Part shown: piece by piece, positions 7,242-15,186 of the stretch
How positions within the stretch are numbered: the stretch's first letter is position 1
Layout of the letters: each line of letters begins with the position of its first letter
DNA from: UBA2357 sp002344625
GTDB taxonomy: Bacteria; Pseudomonadota; Gammaproteobacteria; Burkholderiales; Rhodocyclaceae
Direction: 5' to 3'
Length of the DNA: 64,000 bases
NCBI GenBank assembly: GCA_937995335.1
Contig: CALKIH010000011.1
Span: 62,001 to 126,000, forward strand
Program-made: the position numbers and the translations under genes
Notes under the pieces: model-generated
What the model was told of the DNA's origin: nothing
The model's database searches: none
What the model saw: only the letters and a program-made list of their open reading frames with translations

Positions 7242-8453
7242 ATGTTTCGCATCTCACACTTCATCCGCGAGCTGTTCGAGCCCACGCCCGCCGCGCCGCG
7301 GCGCAACCCCCCCGGACCGGTCGTGATCTGGAACCTGATCCGGCGCTGCAATCTCACCTGCAAGCATTGTTACTCGATCTCGGCCGACAGCGACTTTCCC
7401 GGCGAACTGAGCACCGACGAAGTGTTCGCGGTGATGGACGACCTGAAGGCTTTTCGCGTGCCGGTGCTCATTCTGTCCGGCGGCGAACCCCTGCTGCGGC
7501 CGGACATCTTCACGCTCGCGGCACGCGCCAAGTCGATGGGCTTCTATGTGGGGCTGTCGTCCAACGGCACCCTGATCGACGACAGCAACATCGATGCGAT
7601 CGAGCGGATCGGTTTCGATTATGTCGGTGTGAGCCTGGACGGGATTTCCGCCACCCACGACCGCTTCCGCCGCAAGGTGGGGGCCTTCGACGCGTCGATG
7701 GCCGGCATCCGCCTGTGCCACGCGCGCGGGCTCAAGGTCGGGGTGCGCTACACCATGACCGAAGACAACGCCCACGACCTGCCGGCCCTGCTGCGCCTGG
7801 TCGAGGACGAGGGCATCGACAAGTTCTACTTCTCGCATCTCAACTACGCCGGGCGCGGCAACCGCAACCGTGGCGACGATGCGCATCACCAGTCCAGCCG
7901 CAACGCGATGGACCTGCTCTTCGAGACCTGTCTCGACCTGTTCCGGCGCGGCGTCCGCAAGGAGTTCGTGACCGGCAACAACGACGCCGACGGCGTCTAT
8001 CTGCTGCGCTGGGTGCAGGCGCGCTTTCCCGAGCGGGCCGAACACATCGAGGCCAAGCTGCTCGAATGGGGCGGCAATGCGAGCGGCGTGAATGTCGCGA
8101 ACATCGACAATCTGGGCATCGTCCACCCCGACACCATGTGGTGGCACGTGCCGCTCGGCAGCGTGCGCGAGCGCCCGTTCTCCGCGATCTGGAGCGATCT
8201 TTCCAACCCGCTCGTGGCGGGGCTGCGCAGCCATCCGCGCACGCTCGGCGGACGGTGTGGCGCCTGTAGATTCCGGGCGATCTGCAATGGCAGTTCGCGC
8301 GTGCGCGCGGGGCAGATCACCGGGGACGTGTGGGCCGAAGACCCCGCCTGTTACCTGAGCGACGACGAGATCGGGCTCGATCCGGCGCTCGCCGGCGCGG
8401 CGCGCGAACGCGTCGTGGTGATTCCCTTCGCGCGCCGCCGCAGCGCCAACTGA
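7242..8453 (+). CDS. nirJ: NirJ, radical SAM haem d1 biosynthesis protein
   Basis: A 403-residue radical SAM enzyme with the CxxxCxxC cluster motif at Cys36, Cys40 and Cys43 ('CNLTCKHC') and the SAM-binding 'SGGEPLLRPD'. A second cysteine-rich C-terminal segment ('CGACRFRAIC' around residues 340-350, plus a later Cys near 'DPACYLS') fits the SPASM-like auxiliary cluster of NirJ. It acts on didecarboxysirohaem, removing two propionate side chains on the way to haem d1. A clear GGGAGGAA ribosome binding site precedes the ATG, and nirN follows after 22 bases. Confidence 0.95.
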   Translation: MFRISHFIRELFEPTPAAPRRNPPGPVVIWNLIRRCNLTCKHCYSISADSDFPGELSTDEVFAVMDDLKAFRVPVLILSGGEPLLRPDIFTLAARAKSMGFYVGLSSNGTLIDDSNIDAIERIGFDYVGVSLDGISATHDRFRRKVGAFDASMAGIRLCHARGLKVGVRYTMTEDNAHDLPALLRLVEDEGIDKFYFSHLNYAGRGNRNRGDDAHHQSSRNAMDLLFETCLDLFRRGVRKEFVTGNNDADGVYLLRWVQARFPERAEHIEAKLLEWGGNASGVNVANIDNLGIVHPDTMWWHVPLGSVRERPFSAIWSDLSNPLVAGLRSHPRTLGGRCGACRFRAICNGSSRVRAGQITGDVWAEDPACYLSDDEIGLDPALAGAARERVVVIPFARRRSAN

Positions 8454-8475
8454 AACGATCCGGGATATTCGAATC

Positions 8476-10071
8476 ATGAATGACGACACCAAGAGACGCA
8501 TTCGCACAGGCGTGGCGGCCGCCATGCTGGCCTGGCTCGCGGGCCCGGCCGTGGCCGGCGAGACTGCGGCCCCGGTCGCGACGGCCGATTCGCCGCAGGT
8601 GCTTTACCAGCAGCACTGTTCGGCCTGTCACGGTGGTGCGCGCCTGGGTTTGATGGGGCCGGCCCTGCTGCCGGACAATCTCGCCCGCCTCAGAAAGCCC
8701 GACGCGGCCGCGGCCATCCGTGACGGCCGCATCGCGACCCAGATGCCGGGCTTCGCCGGCGTGCTCGACGCGGCGCAGATCGATGCGCTGGTCAAGCTCA
8801 TCTATACCCCGGTCGAGCCCGCGCCGCGCTGGAGCGAGGACGACATTCGCGCCTCGCACATCGTGCATGTCGATCCGGCCGCGCTGCCCGACAAGCCGGT
8901 GTTCGACGCCGATCCGCTCAACCTGTTTCTGGTGGTCGAGGCTGGGGATCATCATGTGTCGGTCGTCGATGGCGATCGTTTCGAGGTCATTCACCGCTTT
9001 CAGAGCCGCTTCGCGCTGCATGGCGGTCCCAAGTTCGCCGCGGGGGGGCGGTACGTGTTCTTCGGTTCGCGCGACGGCTGGGTGACCAAGTTCGACCTGT
9101 GGAACCTCAAGGTGGTCGCCGAGGTGCGTGCCGGCATCAACACCCGCAACGTCGCCGCGTCGCCCGACGGGCGGCACCTGGCGGTCGCGAACTACCTGCC
9201 GCATACCCTGGTGCTGCTCGATGGCGACCTGAACCTGGTCAAGGTGCTCGACGCGGTCGACAGTGACGGCAAGCGGAGTTCGCGGGTGTCGGCGGTGTAC
9301 GAGGCCACGCCGCGCCAGTCTTTCATCGCGGCGCTCAAGGATGTGCCCGAGGTGTGGGAGATCAGCTTCGATCCGGCGGCTGAGGAGATTCCGCTGGGCC
9401 AGGTTCACGACTACCAGTTTCACGAAGGCAGTTTCGTGCGCGGTTACCTGAATCCGCGCCGGACGGTCCTGGAAGACGTGCTGGACGATTTCTTCTTCAC
9501 CCAGGACTACTCGACCCTGATGGGGGCGTCGCGCGAAGGGGGCGGCCAGGTGGTCAATCTCGACGTGCGCAAGCGCATCGCCGATCTGCCGCTCGACGGC
9601 ATGCCCCACCTCGGCTCGGGCATCACCTGGGATTGGCAGGGGCGGCGCGTGATGGCGAGCACCAATCTCAAGACCGCCGAGGTGACCGTGATCGACCTCG
9701 AAACCTGGCAGGTGGTCAAGCGCATCCCCACCCGCGGTCCGGGTTTCTTCCTGCGCAGCCACGAGCGGAGCCGCCATGCCTTCGTCGATTCGATGATGAG
9801 CGCCGATGCGAAGCACGTCCTGCAAGTCATCGACAAGGACTCGCTCGCCGTGATCAAGGAGATCGAGGGGGAGCCCGGCAAGACCTTCGCCCATGTCGAA
9901 TTCACCCGCGATGGCCGGTTCGCGGTGGCCAGCCTGTCGGAAATGGACGGTGCGATCGTCGTGATCGACGCCGAGACGCTTCAGGAGGTCAAGCGTTTGC
10001 CGATGAAGAAGCCCATCGGCAAGTACAATGTGTGGAACAAGATCAACCGCGAGGAGGGAACCAGTCACTAG
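8476..10071 (+). CDS. nirN: NirN, cytochrome c-d1 dihydro-haem d1 dehydrogenase
   Basis: A 531-residue periplasmic protein with a signal peptide (to about residue 27), an N-terminal cytochrome c domain and a C-terminal d1-binding eight-bladed propeller (about residues 140-525). The haem c site is CSACH at residues 48-52, with the likely axial Met90 in 'TQMPGF'. The C-terminal 'KYNVWNKINREEGTSH' is shared by NirN and NirS. NirN oxidises dihydro-haem d1 to haem d1. I prefer NirN over nitrite reductase NirS because the protein is shorter than typical NirS, its cytochrome c domain has the NirN form, and it sits at the end of the biosynthesis genes. Confidence 0.85.
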   Translation: MNDDTKRRIRTGVAAAMLAWLAGPAVAGETAAPVATADSPQVLYQQHCSACHGGARLGLMGPALLPDNLARLRKPDAAAAIRDGRIATQMPGFAGVLDAAQIDALVKLIYTPVEPAPRWSEDDIRASHIVHVDPAALPDKPVFDADPLNLFLVVEAGDHHVSVVDGDRFEVIHRFQSRFALHGGPKFAAGGRYVFFGSRDGWVTKFDLWNLKVVAEVRAGINTRNVAASPDGRHLAVANYLPHTLVLLDGDLNLVKVLDAVDSDGKRSSRVSAVYEATPRQSFIAALKDVPEVWEISFDPAAEEIPLGQVHDYQFHEGSFVRGYLNPRRTVLEDVLDDFFFTQDYSTLMGASREGGGQVVNLDVRKRIADLPLDGMPHLGSGITWDWQGRRVMASTNLKTAEVTVIDLETWQVVKRIPTRGPGFFLRSHERSRHAFVDSMMSADAKHVLQVIDKDSLAVIKEIEGEPGKTFAHVEFTRDGRFAVASLSEMDGAIVVIDAETLQEVKRLPMKKPIGKYNVWNKINREEGTSH

Positions 10072-10123
10072 GCTGACGCTCGACTCGGGTTGCATCGCAT
10101 GCACATCTGGCAAGGACTGATCG

Positions 10124-10822
10124 ATGATGAACATGAACCCGGGTTCCGAAACGCTCGCGCTGCTGCGCACCATCCCGCTCTTCTCGGAACTCTCCGATAC
10201 CGATCTGCAAGCGGTGGGCGCGATGGCGTTGCCACACCAACTGGCGCAGGGCGAGGTGCTGTTCCACAGCGGCGAGATGCCGACCGGTTTCCATGTGCTG
10301 GTGAGCGGCCAGATCAAGCTGGCCTTCAGTTCCGCCAAGGGCAACGAGAAGATCGTCGACGTGATCGGCCCCGGCATGTCCTTCGGCGAGGCGGTGATGT
10401 TCATGAACCGCCCCTATCCGGTGTTCGCCGAGGCGCTGTGCGACACCCGCCTGATCACGATCAACCAGCGCGCGATCTTTGCCTTGCTGGAGAAGGACGT
10501 CGACTTCGCCCGCAAGCTGCTGGCCGGCCTGTCGATTCGCCTGCATACGCTGGTGCGCGACGTCGAGACCTATACCTTGCGTTCGAGCGCGCAGCGCGTG
10601 GTGAGCCACCTGCTGGAACTCGCGCTCACGGCGCCGCTCGAGCACGGCAAGCCGCTGATCGTCTTGTCGATGTCCAAGCAGGTGCTCGCGTCGCGCCTCA
10701 ACATCACCCCCGAGACCTTGTCGCGGGTGTTCCACGAGCTGGCCGAGGGGGGGCTGATTGCCGTCACCGGGCGGCGCATTCAACTGCTCGACCCGAGCGC
10801 GCTGGCACGATTCGAGGGCTGA
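10124..10822 (+). CDS. dnr: Crp/Fnr-family regulator, Dnr type
   Basis: A 232-residue regulator: cyclic-nucleotide-binding-like sensor domain (about residues 15-130), dimer helix, and winged helix-turn-helix. Its recognition helix carries 'NITPETLSRVFHEL', whose E..SR pattern reads FNR/CRP-type half-sites. It lacks the cysteine set that binds the FNR iron-sulfur cluster; only one Cys is visible. This fits Dnr regulators, which sense NO through haem. It lies 52 bases after nirN. Four FNR/DNR-like boxes in the cluster (2266, 3237, 7177, 10877) are its likely targets. Confidence 0.85.
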   Translation: MMNMNPGSETLALLRTIPLFSELSDTDLQAVGAMALPHQLAQGEVLFHSGEMPTGFHVLVSGQIKLAFSSAKGNEKIVDVIGPGMSFGEAVMFMNRPYPVFAEALCDTRLITINQRAIFALLEKDVDFARKLLAGLSIRLHTLVRDVETYTLRSSAQRVVSHLLELALTAPLEHGKPLIVLSMSKQVLASRLNITPETLSRVFHELAEGGLIAVTGRRIQLLDPSALARFEG

Positions 10823-10876
10823 GTCCACGCCCCGTGGAGCGGGGTGGGTGAGCCGGTCGCGGCGCGATCCGGCGTT

Positions 10877-10890
10877 TTGACCCCGGTCAA
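10877..10890 (+). promoter_or_regulatory. FNR/DNR box upstream of the hemerythrin operon
   Basis: TTGACCCCGGTCAA is a perfect inverted repeat of the TTGAC-N4-GTCAA form. It lies 55 bases after the dnr stop. With -41.5 spacing, transcription would start near 10925, which favours translation from the ATG at 10947 for the hemerythrin gene. Confidence 0.8.
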
Positions 10891-10946
10891 GGCGGTTGCG
10901 GAGGGCGAGTGGAATCATGATCCGAACACGCTCAGGGGCCCAGCAC

Positions 10947-11411
10947 ATGACCGCACATCCGACCATCACCGAACTGATGAAGCGCCATCATCACCTGTGC
11001 GACGCGCATCTGCGCCAGGCAGAAGCGTTCGCCCGGGCTGCCGATCTGGCGGCGTGCAGCGGCGCTTTCGCGACTTTCCGCAGCGACACTCTGGCGCACT
11101 TCGCGGCGGAGGAAGAGGTGCTGTTCCCCGCCTTCGAGCGCAGCTCGGGCATGAGCCACGGGCCGACCCAGGTCATGCGGGTCGAACACCGGCAGATGCG
11201 CGAATTGCTCGAAGATCTGGCGGCGGCGCTGGCAGACGGCGATCTGGGCGGGTGGGCCGAACTGGTGCAGCCCTTGGGCATCCTGATGCAGCAGCACAAC
11301 CTCAAGGAAGAGAACATTCTCTACCCGATGTGCGATCGGGGCGTGGCGGCGCGACCGGACTTCATCGGCACGCTGGACGAAGCCTTGCACGCGGGAGCGA
11401 GCCATGTCTGA
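10947..11411 (+). CDS. Hemerythrin-domain protein
   Basis: About 154 residues from the ATG at 10947. The four-helix hemerythrin iron ligands are visible as His in 'KRHHHLCDAH', 'HFAAEEEVLFP', 'EHRQM' and 'HNLKEENILYP', enough for a non-haem di-iron site. Such proteins bind O2 or NO or repair NO-damaged iron centres. The frame is open to 10896; the ATG at 10917 has a good GGAGGG site, but the predicted transcription start near 10925 lies after it. It overlaps the next gene by 8 bases. The DNR box in front implies NO or nitrite induction. Confidence 0.83.
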   Translation: MTAHPTITELMKRHHHLCDAHLRQAEAFARAADLAACSGAFATFRSDTLAHFAAEEEVLFPAFERSSGMSHGPTQVMRVEHRQMRELLEDLAAALADGDLGGWAELVQPLGILMQQHNLKEENILYPMCDRGVAARPDFIGTLDEALHAGASHV

Positions 11412-11658
11412 CGGGGTCCCGATCATGATCGATGCGCGACGGATGCAACCGCCCGAGCCGATGGAGCGGGTCCTCGACGCGCTCGATCTGCTCGAGGTGG
11501 GCAACGAGATCCACCTCGTGATCAATCGCGAGCCGGTGCCGCTGTACAACGTGTTGAAGCGCAACGGCTATACCCATGTCACCCAGCGCGACGCGGACGA
11601 TACCTTCCTGGTGCGGATCATGCATGCCGCGCGCAAAGATGCCGCGCCGAAGGGCTGA
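11404..11658 (+). CDS. DUF2249-family protein
   Basis: An 84-residue soluble protein of the DUF2249 type: 'IDARRMQPPEPMERVLDALDLL' leads into 'LVINREPVPLYNVLKRNGY', resembling a TusA/SirA-like fold without the catalytic cysteine (no Cys is present). DUF2249 domains are often encoded next to or fused with hemerythrin domains in denitrifiers, as seen here where the genes overlap by 8 bases. The exact role is not established; a partner function in NO detoxification or iron-centre repair is an inference from context. Confidence 0.78.
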   Translation: MSDGVPIMIDARRMQPPEPMERVLDALDLLEVGNEIHLVINREPVPLYNVLKRNGYTHVTQRDADDTFLVRIMHAARKDAAPKG

Positions 11659-11691
11659 TCCGACGCGGGCAGGCACCGTGCCGCGGCACGC

Positions 11692-13020
11692 ATGCGCGCT
11701 CGCCGGCGTGGGCAGGAGGCGGGCGTGAGGGGGGCGGGACTCTCGTTCGAGCAGGCGCCGCCGGTGTCGATTCCGCTGCGTTTCTTCTTTGCCGCGCCTT
11801 TTTTCGGCATGCTCGCCGGGCTGGTCCTGATATTCGATGGCGAAACCCTGTTCATGTCGCGCTGGTCGGCGCCGGCCCTCGCGCTGACGCATCTGATGAC
11901 CGCCGGCTACATGCTGCAGATCATGGTCGGTGCCTTGTTCCAGGTTCTTCCGGTTGCCGGTGGCGGCGTCCTGCGCGGACAAGGCGCGCTGGCCGCGGTG
12001 CTGCAGCCGGTGCTGGTCGGCGGCGCCTGCGCGCTGGCGGCCGCGTTCATGTTCGAGTGGTCGGCCGGCTATCTGCTCGGGGCCGTCGCGTTCTCGGCCG
12101 GCCTGGGGTTGATGGTCGTCTCGGTGTTCGTCGCGCTGTGGGGCAGCGAGGCGGCCGGCGCGACGCTCACCGGGCTGCGGATCGCGTTGTGCGCGCTGGC
12201 CGTCACCGTGGGGCTTGGCGCCGTGATGGCGCTGGCGCGCGCCGGCCTGCTCTCCACCGGCTGGCTTGCGCAGGTCGACCTGCATGTCGGATGGGGCCTG
12301 GGGGGCTGGGGACTCGTCCTGCTTGCGTCCGTGACATGGCTGGTGGTGCCGATGTTCCTGCAGACCAAGCCGTATCCGCCGCGCTTTGCGCGTGGTTTCG
12401 CCCCCGCGCTGGGCGCGGTCCTGCTCGCGGCGAGCACGGGTTTGATCGACCTTGGCGCAATGACGGTGATGCTGGCCGCAGGGGGCGCATTGTTCGCCTG
12501 CGTGACGCTCGAGCTGCTGCGCCGGCGCCAGCGCGCCGCCACCAATGCGATCGGACGTTTCTGGATGCTGGCGATGCTGAGCCTGCTGGTGGCCGCTGTG
12601 CTGTCCATGATCGAAACGCTGTCGCCCGGGCATGCGCAGCCGGTTCTGCTTGCGGGGGTGCTGATGCTGGGGGGAGTGTCGATGTCGCTCTTGATCGGCA
12701 TGCTCTACAAGATCGTCCCGTTCATCCTGTGGCTGAAACTGCGCAACGACTACCGCAAGGTGCCTTCGATGAACCAGTTCATCGGCGAGCCTGCGCAGAT
12801 GCGGCATTTCCGTCTGCACCTGGCGATGCTGGTGGCGCTTGCGCCCGCGCCGTGGTGGAGTCCGCTGGCGGTGCTCGGCGGGTTCCTGATGCTGGCCTCC
12901 AGCGCGTTGCTGCTGGCAAATCTGGCGGGCGCCCTTCAAACGTTGCGAACCTTCAACGCCGGTGTCAAGGCGGCGATGGGTGCGGCGTCCCCTCCCAACC
13001 CTGCGAGTGAGCCGCAATGA
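11692..13020 (+). CDS. Polytopic membrane protein, haem-copper-oxidase-I/NnrS-like
   Basis: A 442-residue protein with about twelve hydrophobic helices and a short basic N-terminus. 'LTHLMTAGYMLQIMVGALFQ' followed by 'VLPVAGG' recalls the HL-x-x-G...GALxQ-x-LP pattern of haem-binding oxidase-I-like and NnrS-like proteins. Further candidate haem or metal ligands are His in 'VDLHVGWGLGGWG' and in 'MRHFRLHLAML'. I cannot assign a named family with confidence. It follows the DUF2249 gene by 33 bases and overlaps the next gene by four bases (ATGA), so it belongs to the DNR-controlled NO-response operon. A role in NO tolerance or haem/copper handling is an inference. Confidence 0.6.
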   Translation: MRARRRGQEAGVRGAGLSFEQAPPVSIPLRFFFAAPFFGMLAGLVLIFDGETLFMSRWSAPALALTHLMTAGYMLQIMVGALFQVLPVAGGGVLRGQGALAAVLQPVLVGGACALAAAFMFEWSAGYLLGAVAFSAGLGLMVVSVFVALWGSEAAGATLTGLRIALCALAVTVGLGAVMALARAGLLSTGWLAQVDLHVGWGLGGWGLVLLASVTWLVVPMFLQTKPYPPRFARGFAPALGAVLLAASTGLIDLGAMTVMLAAGGALFACVTLELLRRRQRAATNAIGRFWMLAMLSLLVAAVLSMIETLSPGHAQPVLLAGVLMLGGVSMSLLIGMLYKIVPFILWLKLRNDYRKVPSMNQFIGEPAQMRHFRLHLAMLVALAPAPWWSPLAVLGGFLMLASSALLLANLAGALQTLRTFNAGVKAAMGAASPPNPASEPQ

Positions 13021-13307
13021 ACAATATCCCGCTTCCCGTCATCGTCGCGGTCCTGTTTTTTCTGGGCGGTGCCCTGGTGATGGAACTGCATCACCGCTTC
13101 CAGCAAAGGCAGCGCGCCTTGCCCGAGCGCGATGACTACATACGTGATCACGGTCAGCACACCCCGGCATGCGTCGCATGCGGGGCAAGCGCTCTGAACG
13201 AAAGCGGCTGCAGTCACGCCGAGGACAGCCGGCGTATCGTGCGCTGCGCGCAATGCCGGACGATGCTGTTTCAGTTTCAGCGCGCCGAGGTCGCCGAGGC
13301 CGACTGA
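13017..13307 (+). CDS. Small membrane-anchored zinc-ribbon-like protein
   Basis: A 96-residue protein with one N-terminal membrane helix (residues 5-24) and a soluble part with two CxxC knuckles ('CVACG' and 'CAQC') plus an extra Cys-His pair ('GCSHAED'). This suggests a zinc ribbon or rubredoxin-like metal site facing the cytoplasm or periplasm. I do not recognise the family. The ATGA overlap with the upstream membrane protein gene indicates coupled translation, and the operon ends here. Confidence 0.6.
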   Translation: MNNIPLPVIVAVLFFLGGALVMELHHRFQQRQRALPERDDYIRDHGQHTPACVACGASALNESGCSHAEDSRRIVRCAQCRTMLFQFQRAEVAEAD

Positions 13308-13901
13308 ACGGCGCGCAACCGTCGGGGTTGCGCATGCGCCGACCCTTTCGCGGTTAACTCGCTGGCGCGTCGGCAATGCCTGTTGCCTGGCTGGGCGCAG
13401 GCGTCGAGCGGGATTGATTCATCGCCGCCGTCTGCGCACCTGCGATACGGCGGTTAAGGGGGCTGTGGTACCGGGCAAGGCGCACGGCCCTCAATTCATG
13501 ACGGCCCGGCCCTCAAGCACCCGTCGTTGAACTTCGGGCGGCACACCGCGTTCGATCATGTTCATCAACGCATTGGCATGATCGCCGCCGTTGGACAAGT
13601 ACTGGATGATGTCGGACACGAATCTACGCAGCATGAAGTCGATGCGCATGTCCGGATGGTTGTATGTGGTCACTCCCACCTCATTCTTAGAATATGTTTC
13701 GCAGAGCACTTGGCAAGAATCCGAAAAGGCCGCAATGGTTTGGGTTACGCTTTCGTGAACTTAAGCACGTTTCTTGCCACTTTTATAATTAAATCTGAAG
13801 ATTGAACAGATTCATGGACCTGCGTCGTATTTTTGGGCGTATACGTTGGCCCCAAAATTAAAGTGTAAAAAAAGCTGACAAGCTTTTGTGTTATGACTGT
13901 T
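13308..13901. other. Gene-poor stretch with an AT-rich core
   Basis: About 590 bases between the NO-response operon and the chromate transporter genes. The part from about 13680 to 13890 is clearly richer in A and T than the surroundings. One small minus-strand frame with good codon usage (13491-13709) is listed separately. Otherwise I see no gene, no terminal repeats and no recognisable insertion-sequence remnant. Confidence 0.6.
13491..13709 (-). CDS. Small hypothetical protein
   Basis: A 72-residue frame beginning with GTG at 13709, or 60 residues from a second GTG at 13673 preceded by GAGG. I recognise no domain. Third codon positions are GC-rich through most of the frame ('MLRRFVSDIIQYLSNGGDHA' onward), matching the neighbouring genes, whereas the first dozen codons are AT-rich. 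This favours the later start. It stands alone in a gene-poor stretch. Function unknown; existence moderately supported. Confidence 0.4.
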   Translation of the reverse strand: MLCETYSKNEVGVTTYNHPDMRIDFMLRRFVSDIIQYLSNGGDHANALMNMIERGVPPEVQRRVLEGRAVMN

Positions 13902-14453
13902 TCAAACCCAGCCGATCGCGCCGGCAAGGGCGCCGGCACAGATCAGCCAGATCGGCGCGGCTCCGGTGGTCAGCATCAAGAGCACCGTCATCGCGATGAG
14001 ACCAGATGCACCAAGAATGTGCGAGCCGTCGCGCACGAAAGGCTGTACGAGAACCCACGAGGCGACGAACATGAGCCCCACCGTTACGGGTGCCAGCCCG
14101 GTCGTGAAGGCACGCACCGCCAAGGTGTCGCGCCGCCGGGCACTCCAGCGGCTCACCGCCAGCGACATCAGCGTAGACGGCAGCAGGATGCCGACCAATG
14201 CGGCCGCGGCGCCGGGCAAGCCCGCCACCTGAAAGCCGAGGACCGGCACGAACAATACGTTGGGACCGGGTGATGCCTGGGCCAGTGCGATGGCCGAGGT
14301 GAACGCCGCATCGCTGAGCCAGCCGCGATCGCCGACCAGGTAGCGATGCATTTCGGGCGCGGTCGACATCGCGCCGCCGATCGAGAGCAGTGACAACATC
14401 ATGAAGTGGCCGAACAGGTGCGCGAGGTCGGCGCCCGCGAAGCCCGCGCTCAT
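13902..14453 (-). CDS. chrA: Chromate transporter, second half (CHR short chain)
   Basis: A 183-residue membrane protein with five to six helices and the CHR motifs 'FMMLSLLSIGGAMSTAPEM' and 'ALAQASPGPNVLFVPVLG'. It pairs with the upstream gene as a split ChrA, in which two half-size proteins form the exporter. The ATG at 14453 overlaps the stop of the first half (ATGA); the frame remains open further upstream, but that part is out-of-frame overlap. CHR proteins export chromate, though some are general anion transporters. Confidence 0.85.
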   Translation of the reverse strand: MSAGFAGADLAHLFGHFMMLSLLSIGGAMSTAPEMHRYLVGDRGWLSDAAFTSAIALAQASPGPNVLFVPVLGFQVAGLPGAAAALVGILLPSTLMSLAVSRWSARRRDTLAVRAFTTGLAPVTVGLMFVASWVLVQPFVRDGSHILGASGLIAMTVLLMLTTGAAPIWLICAGALAGAIGWV

Positions 14454-15103
14454 GGCCGGAGCGCCGTGCGCGCCAGGATCGCGCGCGCGATCAGCCAGCC
14501 CGCGATACCCAGGCACGGCAGGGCCCAGAGCAGCGGCAGGCGCAGTACGCCGACCAGCACGATCGTGGCGCCGGCGAGGGCGGAACAGATCCACGGCCCC
14601 ATCGGGTTGCGCCGCAATGGCGCGAGCATCTTGAGCCCCATGGCGAACATCAGCCCGACTGCGACGGCGCCCATGCCGCGCAGCGCGCCGGCGACCACGG
14701 CGCTGTCGGCGAGGTGCCGGTAGCCGGCGGCGAGCGCGACCACGATCAGCAGCGGCGCGAGCAGCATGCCCGCGAGCGAGACCAGGGCGCCGGGCCAGCC
14801 GAAGAAGCGGTCGCCGAGCGTCAGTGCCAGGTTGACGACGTTGGGGCCGGGCAGCAGTTGCGCGAGCGAGTAGGCGTCGAGAAACTCCTCGCGGGTCAGC
14901 CAGCGCCGACGGTCCACGAGCTCGCGCTGGGCCACCGCCAGCACTCCGCCGAAACCCTGCAGGGCGAGCAGCGTGAAGGCAACGAACAGTTCGCCGGGCG
15001 AGCGCGGCGCTACCCGGGCGGCCTGATCAGGTGGGCAGGGAGCGGAAGACAAGATGGACGACTCGCGAGCGGAACGGATGCCTAAGTTACTGCATCCGCG
15101 CAC
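14450..15103 (-). CDS. chrA: Chromate transporter, first half (CHR short chain)
   Basis: A 217-residue membrane protein of the CHR family. 'LLALQGFGGVLAVAQRELV' and 'YSLAQLLPGPNVVNLALTLG' are the N-terminal CHR signatures. It lies immediately upstream of the second half with an ATGA overlap, the usual arrangement of bicistronic chromate transporters. The true start is uncertain, because the first 30 or so residues are not conserved in type and lack a good ribosome binding site; a start closer to 'PRSPGELFVAF' is possible. Confidence 0.83.
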   Translation of the reverse strand: MRGCSNLGIRSARESSILSSAPCPPDQAARVAPRSPGELFVAFTLLALQGFGGVLAVAQRELVDRRRWLTREEFLDAYSLAQLLPGPNVVNLALTLGDRFFGWPGALVSLAGMLLAPLLIVVALAAGYRHLADSAVVAGALRGMGAVAVGLMFAMGLKMLAPLRRNPMGPWICSALAGATIVLVGVLRLPLLWALPCLGIAGWLIARAILARTALRP

Positions 15104-15186
15104 GGGCGGCCAGCCTTCGAAGCCCGGGTTTCAAAGCCGGCGCGACACCCGGCCGATCGGCAAGACCGGCCGCGTGCCGGAGCGCG

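Noticed and set aside
8476..10071. Reading the c-d1 protein as nitrite reductase NirS.
   Set aside because: NirS shares the C-terminal sequence, but length, N-terminal cytochrome c form and position after nirJ fit NirN better. NirS is probably outside the window.
8317..10404. A 695-codon minus-strand frame across nirN and dnr.
   Set aside because: Antisense shadow of two clear genes; no domain and no ribosome binding site.
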